From the NCBI RefSeq assembly GCF_011089895.1, contig NZ_JAANAT010000003.1, forward strand, positions 186,001-250,000: 64,000 nucleotides of DNA, given 5' to 3'. Position numbers and translations under genes: made by a program. The stretch's first letter is position 1. Every line of letters starts with the position of its first letter. The notes beneath the pieces are model-generated. The model did not search any database. It was not told the origin of the DNA and worked only from the letters and a program-made list of their open reading frames with translations. The DNA is from Mucilaginibacter inviolabilis. GTDB taxonomy: Bacteria > Bacteroidota > Bacteroidia > Sphingobacteriales > Sphingobacteriaceae. This document shows positions 56,997 through 64,000 of this stretch, piece by piece.

Positions 56997-57006
56997 ACCC
57001 TATCCT

Positions 57007-57687
57007 ATGCCTCGATATATCATGGTACTGTTTTTTGTTTTGGCTGGTATCAACGCCAGCGCGCAACATTATAAGTACATTGATAGTACCAAAATAAGCG
57101 GCATGGCCAGGTATAAAAAGCAGGTCAAAGCCAACCCCGATAAACAGCTGGTCGAGATTAAGCGATACATTCCACAGATCGCGCTGGACATCCGTTACGC
57201 TACCACCAACAACTTTATGCACAGGCGCATGTATCAGCAGGCTAAGGCCTATGCCCGCCTGCCCGTAGTAAAAGCGCTGCAACAGGTAGAAGCCGACCTG
57301 CAAACCCGTGGTCTAGGCCTGAAAATTTATGATGCTTATAGACCCTATTCGGTTACGGTTAAATTTTATGAGATGACCACAGATACCAATTTTGTGGCCA
57401 ATCCGCGAAGAGGTTCCAAACATAACCGAGGATGTGCCGTGGATCTGAGCCTGATTGACCTGAAAACAGGAAAAGAGCTGGATATGCCTACTCCGTTTGA
57501 CAGCTTTAGCAAAAAGGCCGCAGCCAGTTATCCCACCCTCAGCAAAAAACAATTGGATAATCGCGAATTATTAAAAACAATAATGCAGGCGCATGGCTTT
57601 ACCGTATTGAAAACCGAATGGTGGCATTATGATTTTAACGGCTGGGCGAACTACGAATTGTTGGACGTGCCGTTTTCGGGGATTTAG
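57007..57687 (+). CDS. D-alanyl-D-alanine dipeptidase (VanX/DdpX family)
   Basis: 226 residues, M15 metallopeptidase that cleaves D-Ala-D-Ala. Signal peptide about 1-20 (MVLFFVLAGINASAQ), so it acts in the periplasm. The zinc site is SKHNRGCAVDLSLID near residue 137 (SxHxxGxAxD) and ETEWWHYDFNGW near residue 200 (ExxWH, His ligand and Glu base). RYATTNNFMHRRMY near 70 and YDAYRPYSVTVKFYE near 105 complete the VanX pattern. Together with alanine dehydrogenase 10 bases upstream it may recycle cell-wall alanine; vancomycin resistance is not implied without vanA/vanH. Confidence 0.92.
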   Translation: MPRYIMVLFFVLAGINASAQHYKYIDSTKISGMARYKKQVKANPDKQLVEIKRYIPQIALDIRYATTNNFMHRRMYQQAKAYARLPVVKALQQVEADLQTRGLGLKIYDAYRPYSVTVKFYEMTTDTNFVANPRRGSKHNRGCAVDLSLIDLKTGKELDMPTPFDSFSKKAAASYPTLSKKQLDNRELLKTIMQAHGFTVLKTEWWHYDFNGWANYELLDVPFSGI

Positions 57688-57800
57688 GTTTTTGGAACAA
57701 GGATTTGGGGGAGTAAGGAGCAAGGATTTTTGGAGCAAAGATAAAGAGTAAAGGTTTTTTCAGTCCTTATTCCTTGCTCCAAAAATCTTTGCTCCAAAGA
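57688..57800. repeat. Word-array inverted repeat (GGAGCAAGGAT family), unit 1
   Basis: Left GGAGCAAGGATTTTTGGAGC and AAAGATAAAG; right CCTTATTCCTTGCTCCAAAA plus ATCTTTGCTCC. Starts at the stop codon of the dipeptidase gene. A second unit of the family follows at 57866-57950. Confidence 0.75.
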
Positions 57801-57865
57801 AGGCATTAAAATTGCTAAACATTGGTTCGATACATCAAAATTAGATAGACACGAATAAAATTTTG

Positions 57866-57950
57866 AGCAGGGTAATAAGAATTTGGAGCAACAAGTAAAG
57901 AATTTGATAGTCCTTGCTCCTTGTTCCCAAAAATCTTGCTCCCTAACAGA
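57866..57950. repeat. Word-array inverted repeat (GGAGCAAGGAT family), unit 2
   Basis: Left GAATTTGGAGCAACAAGTAA; right TCCTTGCTCCTTGTTCCCAA plus AAATCTTGCTCCC. Ends 18 bases before the YihY start. Confidence 0.7.
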
Positions 57951-57968
57951 TCAATTAAATAAGCGCTA

Positions 57969-58958
57969 ATGAAATTTTTCAGTAAAGAATATTTAAAACG
58001 ATTGTGGAAAATACTGGTAGCTACTTTTAGTGGCTTCATCAACGATAATGGTTTAAAACTGAGCGCGTCCCTGGCGTATTACACCATTTTTTCCATAGCG
58101 CCGCTGCTGTTTCTGCTTATTGCTGTGGTTGGTTTAATTCCTATTGCCAAAACAGATACGCTGTACCAGCAAATTGGTACCTATGTGGGTGCAAATGCAG
58201 CCAATCAAATACACAGTACGGTGGCAAGCCTTAAACTGAATGGTAAAAGCGGGTTTGGTTTTGCGGTAGGTATTGTAACCTTGCTGGTGGGTGCCAGCAG
58301 TATATTTGTGGAGATACAGGACTCGTTAAACATCATATGGCGTGTTAAAGCAAAACCCAAAAGCGGTTGGATTAAACTGCTCCGCAACCGTTTTGTGTCA
58401 TTTTCATTGATCATCAGTTTAGGTTTTTTATTACTGGCGTCTTTGCTGGTTAACTTTATTATAGATGCAGTTGGTGCAAAAATAGAAGAGCTTTTACCTG
58501 CTCTAAAGCTTACAAAGCTATTGGTACAGGGTGTTAACCTGGGCGTAACGCTGTTGGTGATATCGGTTTTATTCGGTATTATATTTAAATTTTTGCCCGA
58601 TGTAAAAATCAAGTGGAAGGATGTACGCACGGGTGCATTTTTTACCGCGCTGTTGTTTATGCTGGGACAATATCTGATAGGTTTATATATCCAATATACA
58701 GCACAAGGATCGGTGTACGGAGCCGCGGGCTCACTTATTGTTATCCTGGTGTGGATCTATTATACATCGGCCATATTATACATTGGCGCAGAGTTTACGC
58801 AGGTTTATGCCGAAGCCAGCGGCAGCCACATTGAACCTGCAGAATATGCCGTACATGTACAGCAAACCGAAGTGGAACGTCATGTGAAAAAATTGCCGGC
58901 TCAAAATCCAGAGCTGGTGAAGGAGAGCAAGAATCTGGAGAGCAAAGAACAAGGATAA
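57969..58958 (+). CDS. YihY/virulence factor BrkB family membrane protein
   Basis: 329 residues with six hydrophobic segments (about 36-60, 97-120, 138-165, 183-205, 218-240, 250-270). Family landmarks: NGLKLSASLAYYTIFSIAPL at 24-43, VGASSIFVEIQDSLNIIWRV near 98, KFLPDVKIKWKDVRTGAFFT near 200, GSLIVILVWIYYTSAILYIG and AEFTQVYA near 255. Function unknown, and despite the old name it is not a ribonuclease. The last 13 residues (VKESKNLESKEQG) and stop are encoded by the word array GGAGAGCAAGAATCTGGAGA, so the C-terminus is repeat-derived. Confidence 0.88.
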   Translation: MKFFSKEYLKRLWKILVATFSGFINDNGLKLSASLAYYTIFSIAPLLFLLIAVVGLIPIAKTDTLYQQIGTYVGANAANQIHSTVASLKLNGKSGFGFAVGIVTLLVGASSIFVEIQDSLNIIWRVKAKPKSGWIKLLRNRFVSFSLIISLGFLLLASLLVNFIIDAVGAKIEELLPALKLTKLLVQGVNLGVTLLVISVLFGIIFKFLPDVKIKWKDVRTGAFFTALLFMLGQYLIGLYIQYTAQGSVYGAAGSLIVILVWIYYTSAILYIGAEFTQVYAEASGSHIEPAEYAVHVQQTEVERHVKKLPAQNPELVKESKNLESKEQG

Positions 58959-59070
58959 GGACTTTTGGAGCAAGGGTAAGGCAACCTCCGGGTCCCTTTT
59001 AGGAGACCCGGAGGGGACGGAAGGACTTTTGCAGCAAGGATTTGGGGAACAAGGACAAAAATAAGGCACA
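58917..59070. repeat. Word array (GGAGCAAGGAT family) with an inserted hairpin
   Basis: GGAGAGCAAGAATCTGGAGA, GCAAAGAACAAGGATAAGGA, CTTTTGGAGCAAGGGTAAGG, then the R6 hairpin at 58985-59014, then CTTTTGCAGCAAGGATTTGG and GGAACAAGGACAAAAATAAG. All words run in one direction; the array starts inside the YihY gene. Confidence 0.7.
58985..59014. repeat. CCTCCGGGTC hairpin (R6), copy 2
   Basis: CCTCCGGGTC pairs with GACCCGGAGG around CCTTTTAGGA; compare 31200-31229. Confidence 0.65.
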
Positions 59071-59118
59071 AGCCCATAGTAATTTTTCTTCCCCGTCAGC
59101 AGAAAACGTAAAAAGGGC

Positions 59119-59191
59119 TGTCATCCTGAGCTTGTCGAAGGATCGCATGCAGAGGCCTGCCCACCATGCTTCGACGGAGCTCAGCATGACA
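59119..59191. repeat. R1 dispersed palindrome, copy 9
   Basis: TGTCATCCTGAGCTTGTCGA left; CGACGGAGCTCAGCATGACA right; loop GCAGAGGCCTGCCCACCATG is shared with copy 1 at 545-616. Confidence 0.78.
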
Positions 59192-59214
59192 TCCATCAAA
59201 AGGGCCGCGGCCTT

Positions 59215-59334
59215 GTGCGATTCCTTCCCTCGGGAAGGGGAGGAAGGGGTTTATGGAACAAGGTAATCATCGCACGTAGAAACCCCTCCCTGCCATTACA
59301 CCTATCCAACGCACCCCTCCCGTGGGGAGGGAAT
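59215..59334. repeat. GCGATTCC/CCCCTCC dispersed repeat (R5), copy 2
   Basis: GTGCGATTCCTTCCCTCGGG, AGGAAGGGGTTTATGG, then AACCCCTCCCTGCCATTACA, CCTATCCAACGCACCCCTCC, GGGGAGGGAATT. Parallel to 31048-31160 along its whole length. Confidence 0.8.
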
Positions 59335-59484
59335 TAAAAATCTTTTGCTTTTATCATATAATCACCATGACATGCCCTCTTGAATCTTGATTCTTATCTC
59401 TTGATTCTATCTCCCCCTCAAAACCCTTCACACTATATTCACATTTTATTCGTAAATTCGTATATTAATTTATTTTAATACAAC

Positions 59485-60216
59485 ATGGAAACTAAAGATC
59501 CTGAATACGTTTATAAAAACGTAATACAATTAAATGAAACAGACGCATCACGTAAATTCATAGCCAATGTGTTTTTATGGATGTTTGTAGCCCTGGGGCT
59601 TTCGGCCTTTTGCGCGTTTCTGTTTTCACAAAACCAGGCATTATACAATATGCTTAGAGATCCTATTACAGGTGGCAACACTGGTTTGGGTACTATAGTA
59701 ATGTTTGCTCCCCTTGCCTTTGTGTTAATTATTTCATTTGGTTTTAACCGTTTGTCATATGGGGTTGCAGCGCTTTTGTTTATCGCCTTTTCGGCAGTTA
59801 TGGGTATAAGTTTGAGTTACATACTCAAAATTTACACCGAAGGCTCGGTACTTGGCGTATTTTTAACTACTTCGGCGGTGTTTGGAATAATGGCTGTTGC
59901 CGGTTACACTACCAAAACGGATTTGACCAAGTTTGGGTCGATTATGATGATGGGCCTTTTCGGTATTATCATCGCGTCAGTTATTAACATGTTTATGCGT
60001 AGCAGTCAGCTGGAATATATCATTAGTTACATTGGTATTGCAGTTTTTGTAGGCTTAACAGCCTATGATGTGCAGAAGTTAAAACGCATAGGCGCTGGTA
60101 TTGAATATGGCGATGGTTCGGCCGGTAAAATGGCCCTTCTGGGTGGCTTAACCTTATATCTTGATTTCATCAACCTTTTCCTGATGATCCTGCGTTTATT
60201 CGGCAGAAGAAGATAA
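59485..60216 (+). CDS. Bax inhibitor-1/YccA family membrane protein
   Basis: 243 residues with seven hydrophobic segments: about 28-48, 63-85, 88-108, 115-135, 143-163, 170-190 and 212-235. The N-terminal motif RKFIANVFLWMFVALGLSAF and the closing LYLDFINLFLMILRLFGRRR match the YccA/YbhL branch of the TMBIM (Bax inhibitor-1) family, pH-sensitive calcium-leak or protease-regulating membrane proteins. The role in this organism is unknown. Element copy C begins about 10 bases after its stop; the stem-loop there may also end this transcript. Confidence 0.9.
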   Translation: METKDPEYVYKNVIQLNETDASRKFIANVFLWMFVALGLSAFCAFLFSQNQALYNMLRDPITGGNTGLGTIVMFAPLAFVLIISFGFNRLSYGVAALLFIAFSAVMGISLSYILKIYTEGSVLGVFLTTSAVFGIMAVAGYTTKTDLTKFGSIMMMGLFGIIIASVINMFMRSSQLEYIISYIGIAVFVGLTAYDVQKLKRIGAGIEYGDGSAGKMALLGGLTLYLDFINLFLMILRLFGRRR

Positions 60217-60224
60217 TAAACAAA

Positions 60225-60496
60225 AAAGGTATTTTTATACGTAACAGGCCGGTTCTCTGCAAAGAGAACCGGCCTGTTTAGTTAAGGTACAAGCAGGAAA
60301 AAAACAAGTTGAATTTTATGCAGGTATTTGATAGTTATCGGGTTAATACTTTTTAAACTTTTCAAAACGTGTAAGCAATTTGTTAAAAAGTGTTAAAATG
60401 GCATTAAAACTTTAGCGAAGCGCCCCCAAAGCAAGCGGTTTTACCCCAGTTTTGGCTGAAAAAATGTTAAAATTCAAGGTTTAAAAAGTTTCTCCG
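60225..60496. repeat. Three-copy non-coding element, copy C
   Basis: Stem AACAGGCCGGTTCTCT / AGAGAACCGGCCTGTT (60243-60258 and 60263-60278, 16 bp perfect), followed by TAGTT. After 100 bases the double box TGTTAAAAAGTGTTAAAA (core 60379-60399), 65 bases later TGTTAAAA (60465-60472), then TTTAAAAAGTTT (60480-60491). TGATAGTT and CTTTTTAAACTTTTCAAAAC in the middle also match copies A or B. The stem sequence differs from copies A and B, yet pairs perfectly. Confidence 0.75.
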
Positions 60497-60639
60497 GGTT
60501 GTCAATGTAAGGAGTTTTAGTCACATAACTCATCAGTATCTCACTCCAAATATTCATGTAATTGTAAACACGTATCCTGTACCCTATTGATGAGGGTAAA
60601 ACTATTGCATATTACAGCTTTATTATGCACCTTTGCATT

Positions 60640-60749
60640 GCTTATAGAGAAAGGCGGAGGGATTAGACCCTGCGATGTCTTAGCAACCTGTACTTCACAA
60701 GGTGCTACATTCTACTCAACTAATACACAATAGGTTGGGAAAGATAAGC
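60640..60749 (+). ncRNA. SAM-I riboswitch aptamer
   Basis: All core parts of the S-box are seen in order: P1 strand GCTTATAGAG, AAAGGCGGAGGGATTAGACC, CTGCGATGTCTTAGCAACCT (the GATG...GCAACC core), GGTGCTACATTC, and closing strand GGGAAAGATAAGC. CTTAT (60641-60645) pairs with ATAAG (60744-60748). It precedes metH, whose product makes methionine, the SAM precursor, so SAM binding should lower metH expression. Confidence 0.93.
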
Positions 60750-60785
60750 GAAAGTCAGTCATATACCCGACTTTTCGAGATAAGC
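60749..60785 (+). promoter_or_regulatory. Likely riboswitch expression platform
   Basis: The closing P1 bases AGATAAGC (60742-60749) are repeated exactly at 60778-60785, and the bases between (CGAAAGTC and GACTTTTCG) form a hairpin. The second copy could compete for the P1 5' strand. A T-run (60789-60795) follows. The exact switching mechanism is inference. Confidence 0.5.
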
Positions 60786-60794
60786 TGTATTTTT

Positions 60795-60910
60795 TAGTAT
60801 CAAGTAGCTAGTATCAGGTAGCAAGACAGTTTCTGTCTTTATACCCGCTATACTACCTTCAAGCGCTGAATTTTCGGTACTTGATACTTGATACTAGCTA
60901 CTTGATACCA
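60795..60910. repeat. Word-array inverted repeat (AGTATCAAGTA family), unit 3
   Basis: 60797-60816 pairs perfectly with 60889-60908 (20 bp). Compared with units 1 and 2 the stem has GTAGCTAGTA instead of GTAGTTAGTA, with the matching change on the other arm. The loop is unlike that of units 1 and 2. It ends 2 bases before the metH ATG. Confidence 0.82.
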
Positions 60911-60912
60911 AC

Positions 60913-63900
60913 ATGGATATTAGAAAAGAACTAGAGAAACGCATACTGGTAATTGACGGGGCAATGGGTACCATGATACAACGGTACCAATTAACCGAGC
61001 AGGATTTTCGTGGGGAGCGTTTTAAAGATCACAACTCCGATCTGCAGGGAAATAACGACCTGCTGAACATTACACGCCCCGATATTATAAAGGCTATACA
61101 TGCCGAATACCTGGATGCCGGTGCCGATATCATTGAAACCAATACTTTCAGCACACAAGTAATTTCCCTGGCCGATTATAAGCTGGAAGAGCTGGCCTAC
61201 GAGCTAAGCTATGAAGGTGCACGCCTGGCCCGCGAAGTTGCCGAAGAATATACCACCAAAAATCCGGCTAAGCCCCGTTTTGTGGCTGGTGCTGTTGGGC
61301 CAACCAACCGTACGGCGTCATTATCACCAGATGTAAATGACCCGGGTTATCGCGCGGTAACATTTGATGATCTGGCCGAAGCTTATTATGACCAGGTACG
61401 TGGTTTGGTTGATGGAGGATCGGATTTATTGCTTGTAGAAACCATATTTGATACACTGAACGCCAAAGCGGCTCTGTTTGCTATCAATCGCTATGCAAAT
61501 GAATCTGGCAAGCATCTGCCTATCATGATCTCGGGTACCATTACCGATGCTTCAGGTCGTACCCTATCAGGTCAAACGGTAGAGGCTTTCTGGAATTCGG
61601 TACGCCATGCCAACCTGCTTTCGGTAGGACTGAACTGTGCTTTGGGTGCCAAAGAGATGCGCCCTCACCTGGCCGAGCTTTCCGAAAAAGCGGATGTGTT
61701 TATATCAGCCTATCCCAATGCCGGCTTACCTAATGAGTTTGGGCAATATGACGAAACCGCTCACGAAACCGCCCATCAGCTGGATGATTTTATAAAAGCC
61801 GGATTGGTGAATATTGTAGGCGGTTGTTGTGGTACTACGCCCGAACATATTAAATGCATTGCCGAAAAGGCCGCTAAATATTCGCCAAGAATAGTTCCAT
61901 CGGTTGAACCAAATCTACGTTTGAGCGGATTGGAAGCTGTTACCATAACCCCCGAAAGCATTTTTGTGAACGTGGGTGAGCGTACCAACATCACCGGGTC
62001 GCCCAAGTTCTCCAAGTTGATCCTGGCCGAAGATTATGAAGCTGCTCTGGCCGTGGCCTTGCAGCAGGTAGAAGGGGGTGCCCAGGTGATCGACATTAAC
62101 ATGGATGAGGGCATGATCGATTCGGAAGCAGTGATGGTGAAATTCCTGAACCTGGTAGCTTCCGAACCCGATATTGCCAAGCTGCCCATCATGATCGATT
62201 CCTCAAAATGGACGGTTATCGAAGCCGGATTAAAATGTATCCAGGGCAAGGGCATCGTGAATTCTATCTCCCTGAAAGAAGGCGAGGATAAGTTTAAAGA
62301 GCACGCCCGCAAAATATTAAGCTATGGCGCGGCCACAGTAGTAATGGCCTTTGACGAAACCGGTCAGGCCGACTCGCTGCAGCGCCGCATCGAGATCTGT
62401 AAACGCTCCTATGATATCCTGGTTAATGAAGTGGGTTTCCCGCCTCAGGACATCATATTCGATCCCAATATATTAACCGTAGCCACCGGCCTCGAAGAAC
62501 ATAATAATTACGCGGTGGATTTTATTGAAGCTACCCGCTGGATAAAACAAAACCTGCCGCATGCCAAAGTAAGCGGCGGGGTAAGTAATATCTCCTTCTC
62601 CTTCAGGGGCAACAATGTGGTGCGCGAGGCTATGCACTCCGCATTTTTATACCACGCCATCAGGGCGGGTATGGACATGGGCATTGTGAATGCCGGTATG
62701 CTGGAGGTTTATCAGGAAATTGATAAAACCCTGTTGGAACTGGTTGAGGATGTGCTGCTGAATCGTCGCGATGATGCTACCGAACGCCTGGTAGAATATG
62801 CCGATACCATCAAAAGTAAAGGAAAAGAGGTGGTGCGCGACGAAGAGTGGCGCAAAGGTACCGTTCAGGAACGACTTTCACACGCATTAGTAAAGGGCAT
62901 CATTGAATATCTGGACGCTGATGTGGAAGAGGCCAGGCAAACTTACAGCAAGCCGCTGGAGGTGATAGAAGGCCCGTTGATGGATGGCATGAACATCGTA
63001 GGCGACTTGTTTGGGGCCGGTAAAATGTTTTTACCCCAGGTAGTAAAATCGGCCCGTGTAATGAAAAAAGCGGTGGCCTATCTGCTGCCATTTATCGAGC
63101 TCGAAAAACAAAGGGTTATTGATGCCGGTGAAGATTCCAGCGGAAACCGGGCCAATGCCGGTAAAATATTAATGGCCACCGTTAAAGGCGATGTGCATGA
63201 TATCGGCAAAAATATTGTAGGTGTAGTTTTGGCCTGTAATAACTTCGAGATCATTGACCTGGGCGTAATGGTGCCAGCGCAAAAGATCATTGAAGAAGCC
63301 AAAGCGCAGAATGTAGATATTATAGGGCTAAGCGGACTGATCACTCCTTCGCTCGACGAAATGGTGCACTTTGCCAAGGAAATGGAGCGTAACGGTTTTA
63401 CTATTCCGTTAATTGTGGGTGGTGCCACCACATCGCGTATCCATGCCGCTGTGAAAATCGACCCGAATTATTCAGGCCCGGTAATCCATGGTATAGATGC
63501 TTCACGAAGTGTGACGATGTGCAGTAACTTAATGAGTAAGGATAACCGCGATGCCTACATCCAAAGTATAAAAGACGAGTATGCCAAAGCCCGCGAAGCA
63601 CATCTGAACAAAAAATCAGATAAGCGGTTTGTGACTATTGATGATGCCCGCAAATCAAAATTCCAGATCAGTCTGGATGGTGACGTAGCTATAAAACCAA
63701 CGTTTACCGGCACCAAAGTATTTGAATCGTACCCGCTGGAAGAGTTGGTGCCCTATATCGACTGGACACCGTTTTTCCATACCTGGGAGTTGCGCGGCAG
63801 CTACCCTAAAATATTTACCGATAAGTTTATAGGCGATGAAGCTAAAAAACTGTATGATGATGCACAGGAATTGCTGAAAAGAATTGTAGATCAGAAACTG

Positions 63901-64000
63901 CTGAGAGCCTGTGGAGTGATTGGTTTTTGGCCAGCTAACAGTGTGGGCGACGATATTGAGTTGTACACCGACGAAAGCCGTACACAATTGTTAACCCGCA
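60913..64000 (+). CDS. metH: Cobalamin-dependent methionine synthase (partial at window end)
   Basis: Makes methionine from homocysteine and methyl-tetrahydrofolate using methylcobalamin. 1029 codons are visible and the frame runs off the window. Homocysteine domain about 1-325 with zinc ligands Cys242 (VGLNCALG) and Cys305/Cys306 (GGCCGTTP); folate domain about 350-610 ([36 protein letters not shown]); B12 cap and binding domain about 640-890 with the cobalt-binding His762 in [10 protein letters not shown]. The beginning of the SAM-dependent activation domain follows ([17 protein letters not shown]). The ATG at 60913 stands 2 bases beyond a word-array hairpin and downstream of a SAM-I riboswitch. 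Confidence 0.96.
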   Translation, partial: MDIRKELEKRILVIDGAMGTMIQRYQLTEQDFRGERFKDHNSDLQGNNDLLNITRPDIIKAIHAEYLDAGADIIETNTFSTQVISLADYKLEELAYELSYEGARLAREVAEEYTTKNPAKPRFVAGAVGPTNRTASLSPDVNDPGYRAVTFDDLAEAYYDQVRGLVDGGSDLLLVETIFDTLNAKAALFAINRYANESGKHLPIMISGTITDASGRTLSGQTVEAFWNSVRHANLLSVGLNCALGAKEMRPHLAELSEKADVFISAYPNAGLPNEFGQYDETAHETAHQLDDFIKAGLVNIVGGCCGTTPEHIKCIAEKAAKYSPRIVPSVEPNLRLSGLEAVTITPESIFVNVGERTNITGSPKFSKLILAEDYEAALAVALQQVEGGAQVIDINMDEGMIDSEAVMVKFLNLVASEPDIAKLPIMIDSSKWTVIEAGLKCIQGKGIVNSISLKEGEDKFKEHARKILSYGAATVVMAFDETGQADSLQRRIEICKRSYDILVNEVGFPPQDIIFDPNILTVATGLEEHNNYAVDFIEATRWIKQNLPHAKVSGGVSNISFSFRGNNVVREAMHSAFLYHAIRAGMDMGIVNAGMLEVYQEIDKTLLELVEDVLLNRRDDATERLVEYADTIKSKGKEVVRDEEWRKGTVQERLSHALVKGIIEYLDADVEEARQTYSKPLEVIEGPLMDGMNIVGDLFGAGKMFLPQVVKSARVMKKAVAYLLPFIELEKQRVIDAGEDSSGNRANAGKILMATVKGDVHDIGKNIVGVVLACNNFEIIDLGVMVPAQKIIEEAKAQNVDIIGLSGLITPSLDEMVHFAKEMERNGFTIPLIVGGATTSRIHAAVKIDPNYSGPVIHGIDASRSVTMCSNLMSKDNRDAYIQSIKDEYAKAREAHLNKKSDKRFVTIDDARKSKFQISLDGDVAIKPTFTGTKVFESYPLEELVPYIDWTPFFHTWELRGSYPKIFTDKFIGDEAKKLYDDAQELLKRIVDQKLLRACGVIGFWPANSVGDDIELYTDESRTQLLTR

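Larger units (their letters stand above)
58959..59484. other. 526-base repeat-filled gap
   Basis: Holds the tail of a word array, the R6 hairpin (58985-59014), R1 copy 9 (59119-59191), R5 copy 2 (59215-59334), another half word array (TCTTGAATCTTGATTCTTAT then CTCTTGATTCT, about 59380-59415) and an AT-rich promoter region. The open frame crossing it is repeat, not a gene. Confidence 0.65.
60217..60912. other. 696-base leader region of metH
   Basis: Contains, in order: element copy C (60225-60496), a possible promoter (ATTG and CACCTTTG about 20 bases apart, near 60605-60634), the SAM-I riboswitch (60640-60749), its expression platform (60749-60785) and word-array unit 3 (60795-60910). No protein gene is supported. 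Confidence 0.7.

Noticed and set aside
57007-57687. Vancomycin resistance gene (vanX)
   Set aside because: The enzyme family fits, but vanA, vanH and vanRS are absent and the partner is alanine dehydrogenase; cell-wall alanine recycling is more likely.
59042-59266. 74-codon frame on the plus strand
   Set aside because: Runs through R1 and R5 repeats; typical repeat artefact.

Overview
The window looks like chromosomal DNA of a Bacteroidota bacterium, most likely Sphingobacteriales (Mucilaginibacter or Pedobacter-like). This is inferred from gene content and style, not from a database search. The supporting signs are a three-gene succinate dehydrogenase with a single cytochrome b subunit, an LpxC-FabZ fusion, a PorX-type regulator of type IX secretion, a TonB-dependent receptor with a carboxypeptidase-like N-terminal domain, many lipoproteins, almost no Shine-Dalgarno sequences, and Bacteroidota promoters of the form TTTG-N18/19-TAnnTTTG.

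Layout. 1-3.1 kb: end of homoserine kinase, threonine synthase, a small lipoprotein and a HAD phosphatase. 3.3-7.0 kb: sdhCAB on the minus strand. 7.3-8.5 kb: a hypothetical protein and a PdeM-like phosphoesterase. 9.1-16.2 kb: an RprX/RprY-like two-component pair, a lipoprotein, an enoyl-CoA hydratase, an outer-membrane beta-barrel protein and a sigma-54 response regulator with a tiny stand-alone histidine-helix protein behind it. 16.4-23.1 kb: AI-2E permease, a YtxH/holin-like/unknown triad, trmB, an alkyltransferase-like protein, an ICMT-like enzyme, a VOC protein, an AhpD-like protein, an ExbD-like protein and Tag glycosylase. 23.4-30 kb: polA, a hypothetical protein, glgA-glgC and a Lys-rich secreted peptide. 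30.2-38.9 kb: UPF0173 hydrolase, YbaB, a serine hydrolase, two tandem TPR proteins, fumC, S1/P1 nuclease and an LMW phosphatase. 39-49.4 kb: GNAT, hisS, porX, HD hydrolase, lpxD-lpxC/fabZ-lpxA, an ABC ATPase and efp. 49.6-64 kb: xth, cyclophilin, a metal-ligand-rich small protein plus TonB receptor, tsaE, ald, a VanX-type dipeptidase, YihY, a Bax-inhibitor protein, and metH behind a SAM-I riboswitch.

The genes are mostly ordinary core metabolism (threonine, TCA cycle, glycogen, lipid A, DNA repair, translation). The spaces between them are not ordinary. Many are almost filled by long imperfect inverted repeats built from short reiterated words, and by several other families of dispersed palindromes. 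These repeats run right up to start and stop codons and in places supply the codons of protein ends: the C-termini of hisS, a cyclophilin and YihY, one signal peptide, and possibly the tsaE start codon.

The best candidate for something undescribed is a roughly 250-300 bp non-coding element present three times (about 12.15-12.45, 21.16-21.45 and 60.23-60.50 kb). Each copy has a stem-loop of divergent sequence but conserved pairing, then after 100-105 nt an identical double TGTTAAAA box, and exactly 65 nt later a third TGTTAAAA box followed by TTTAAAAAGTTT.
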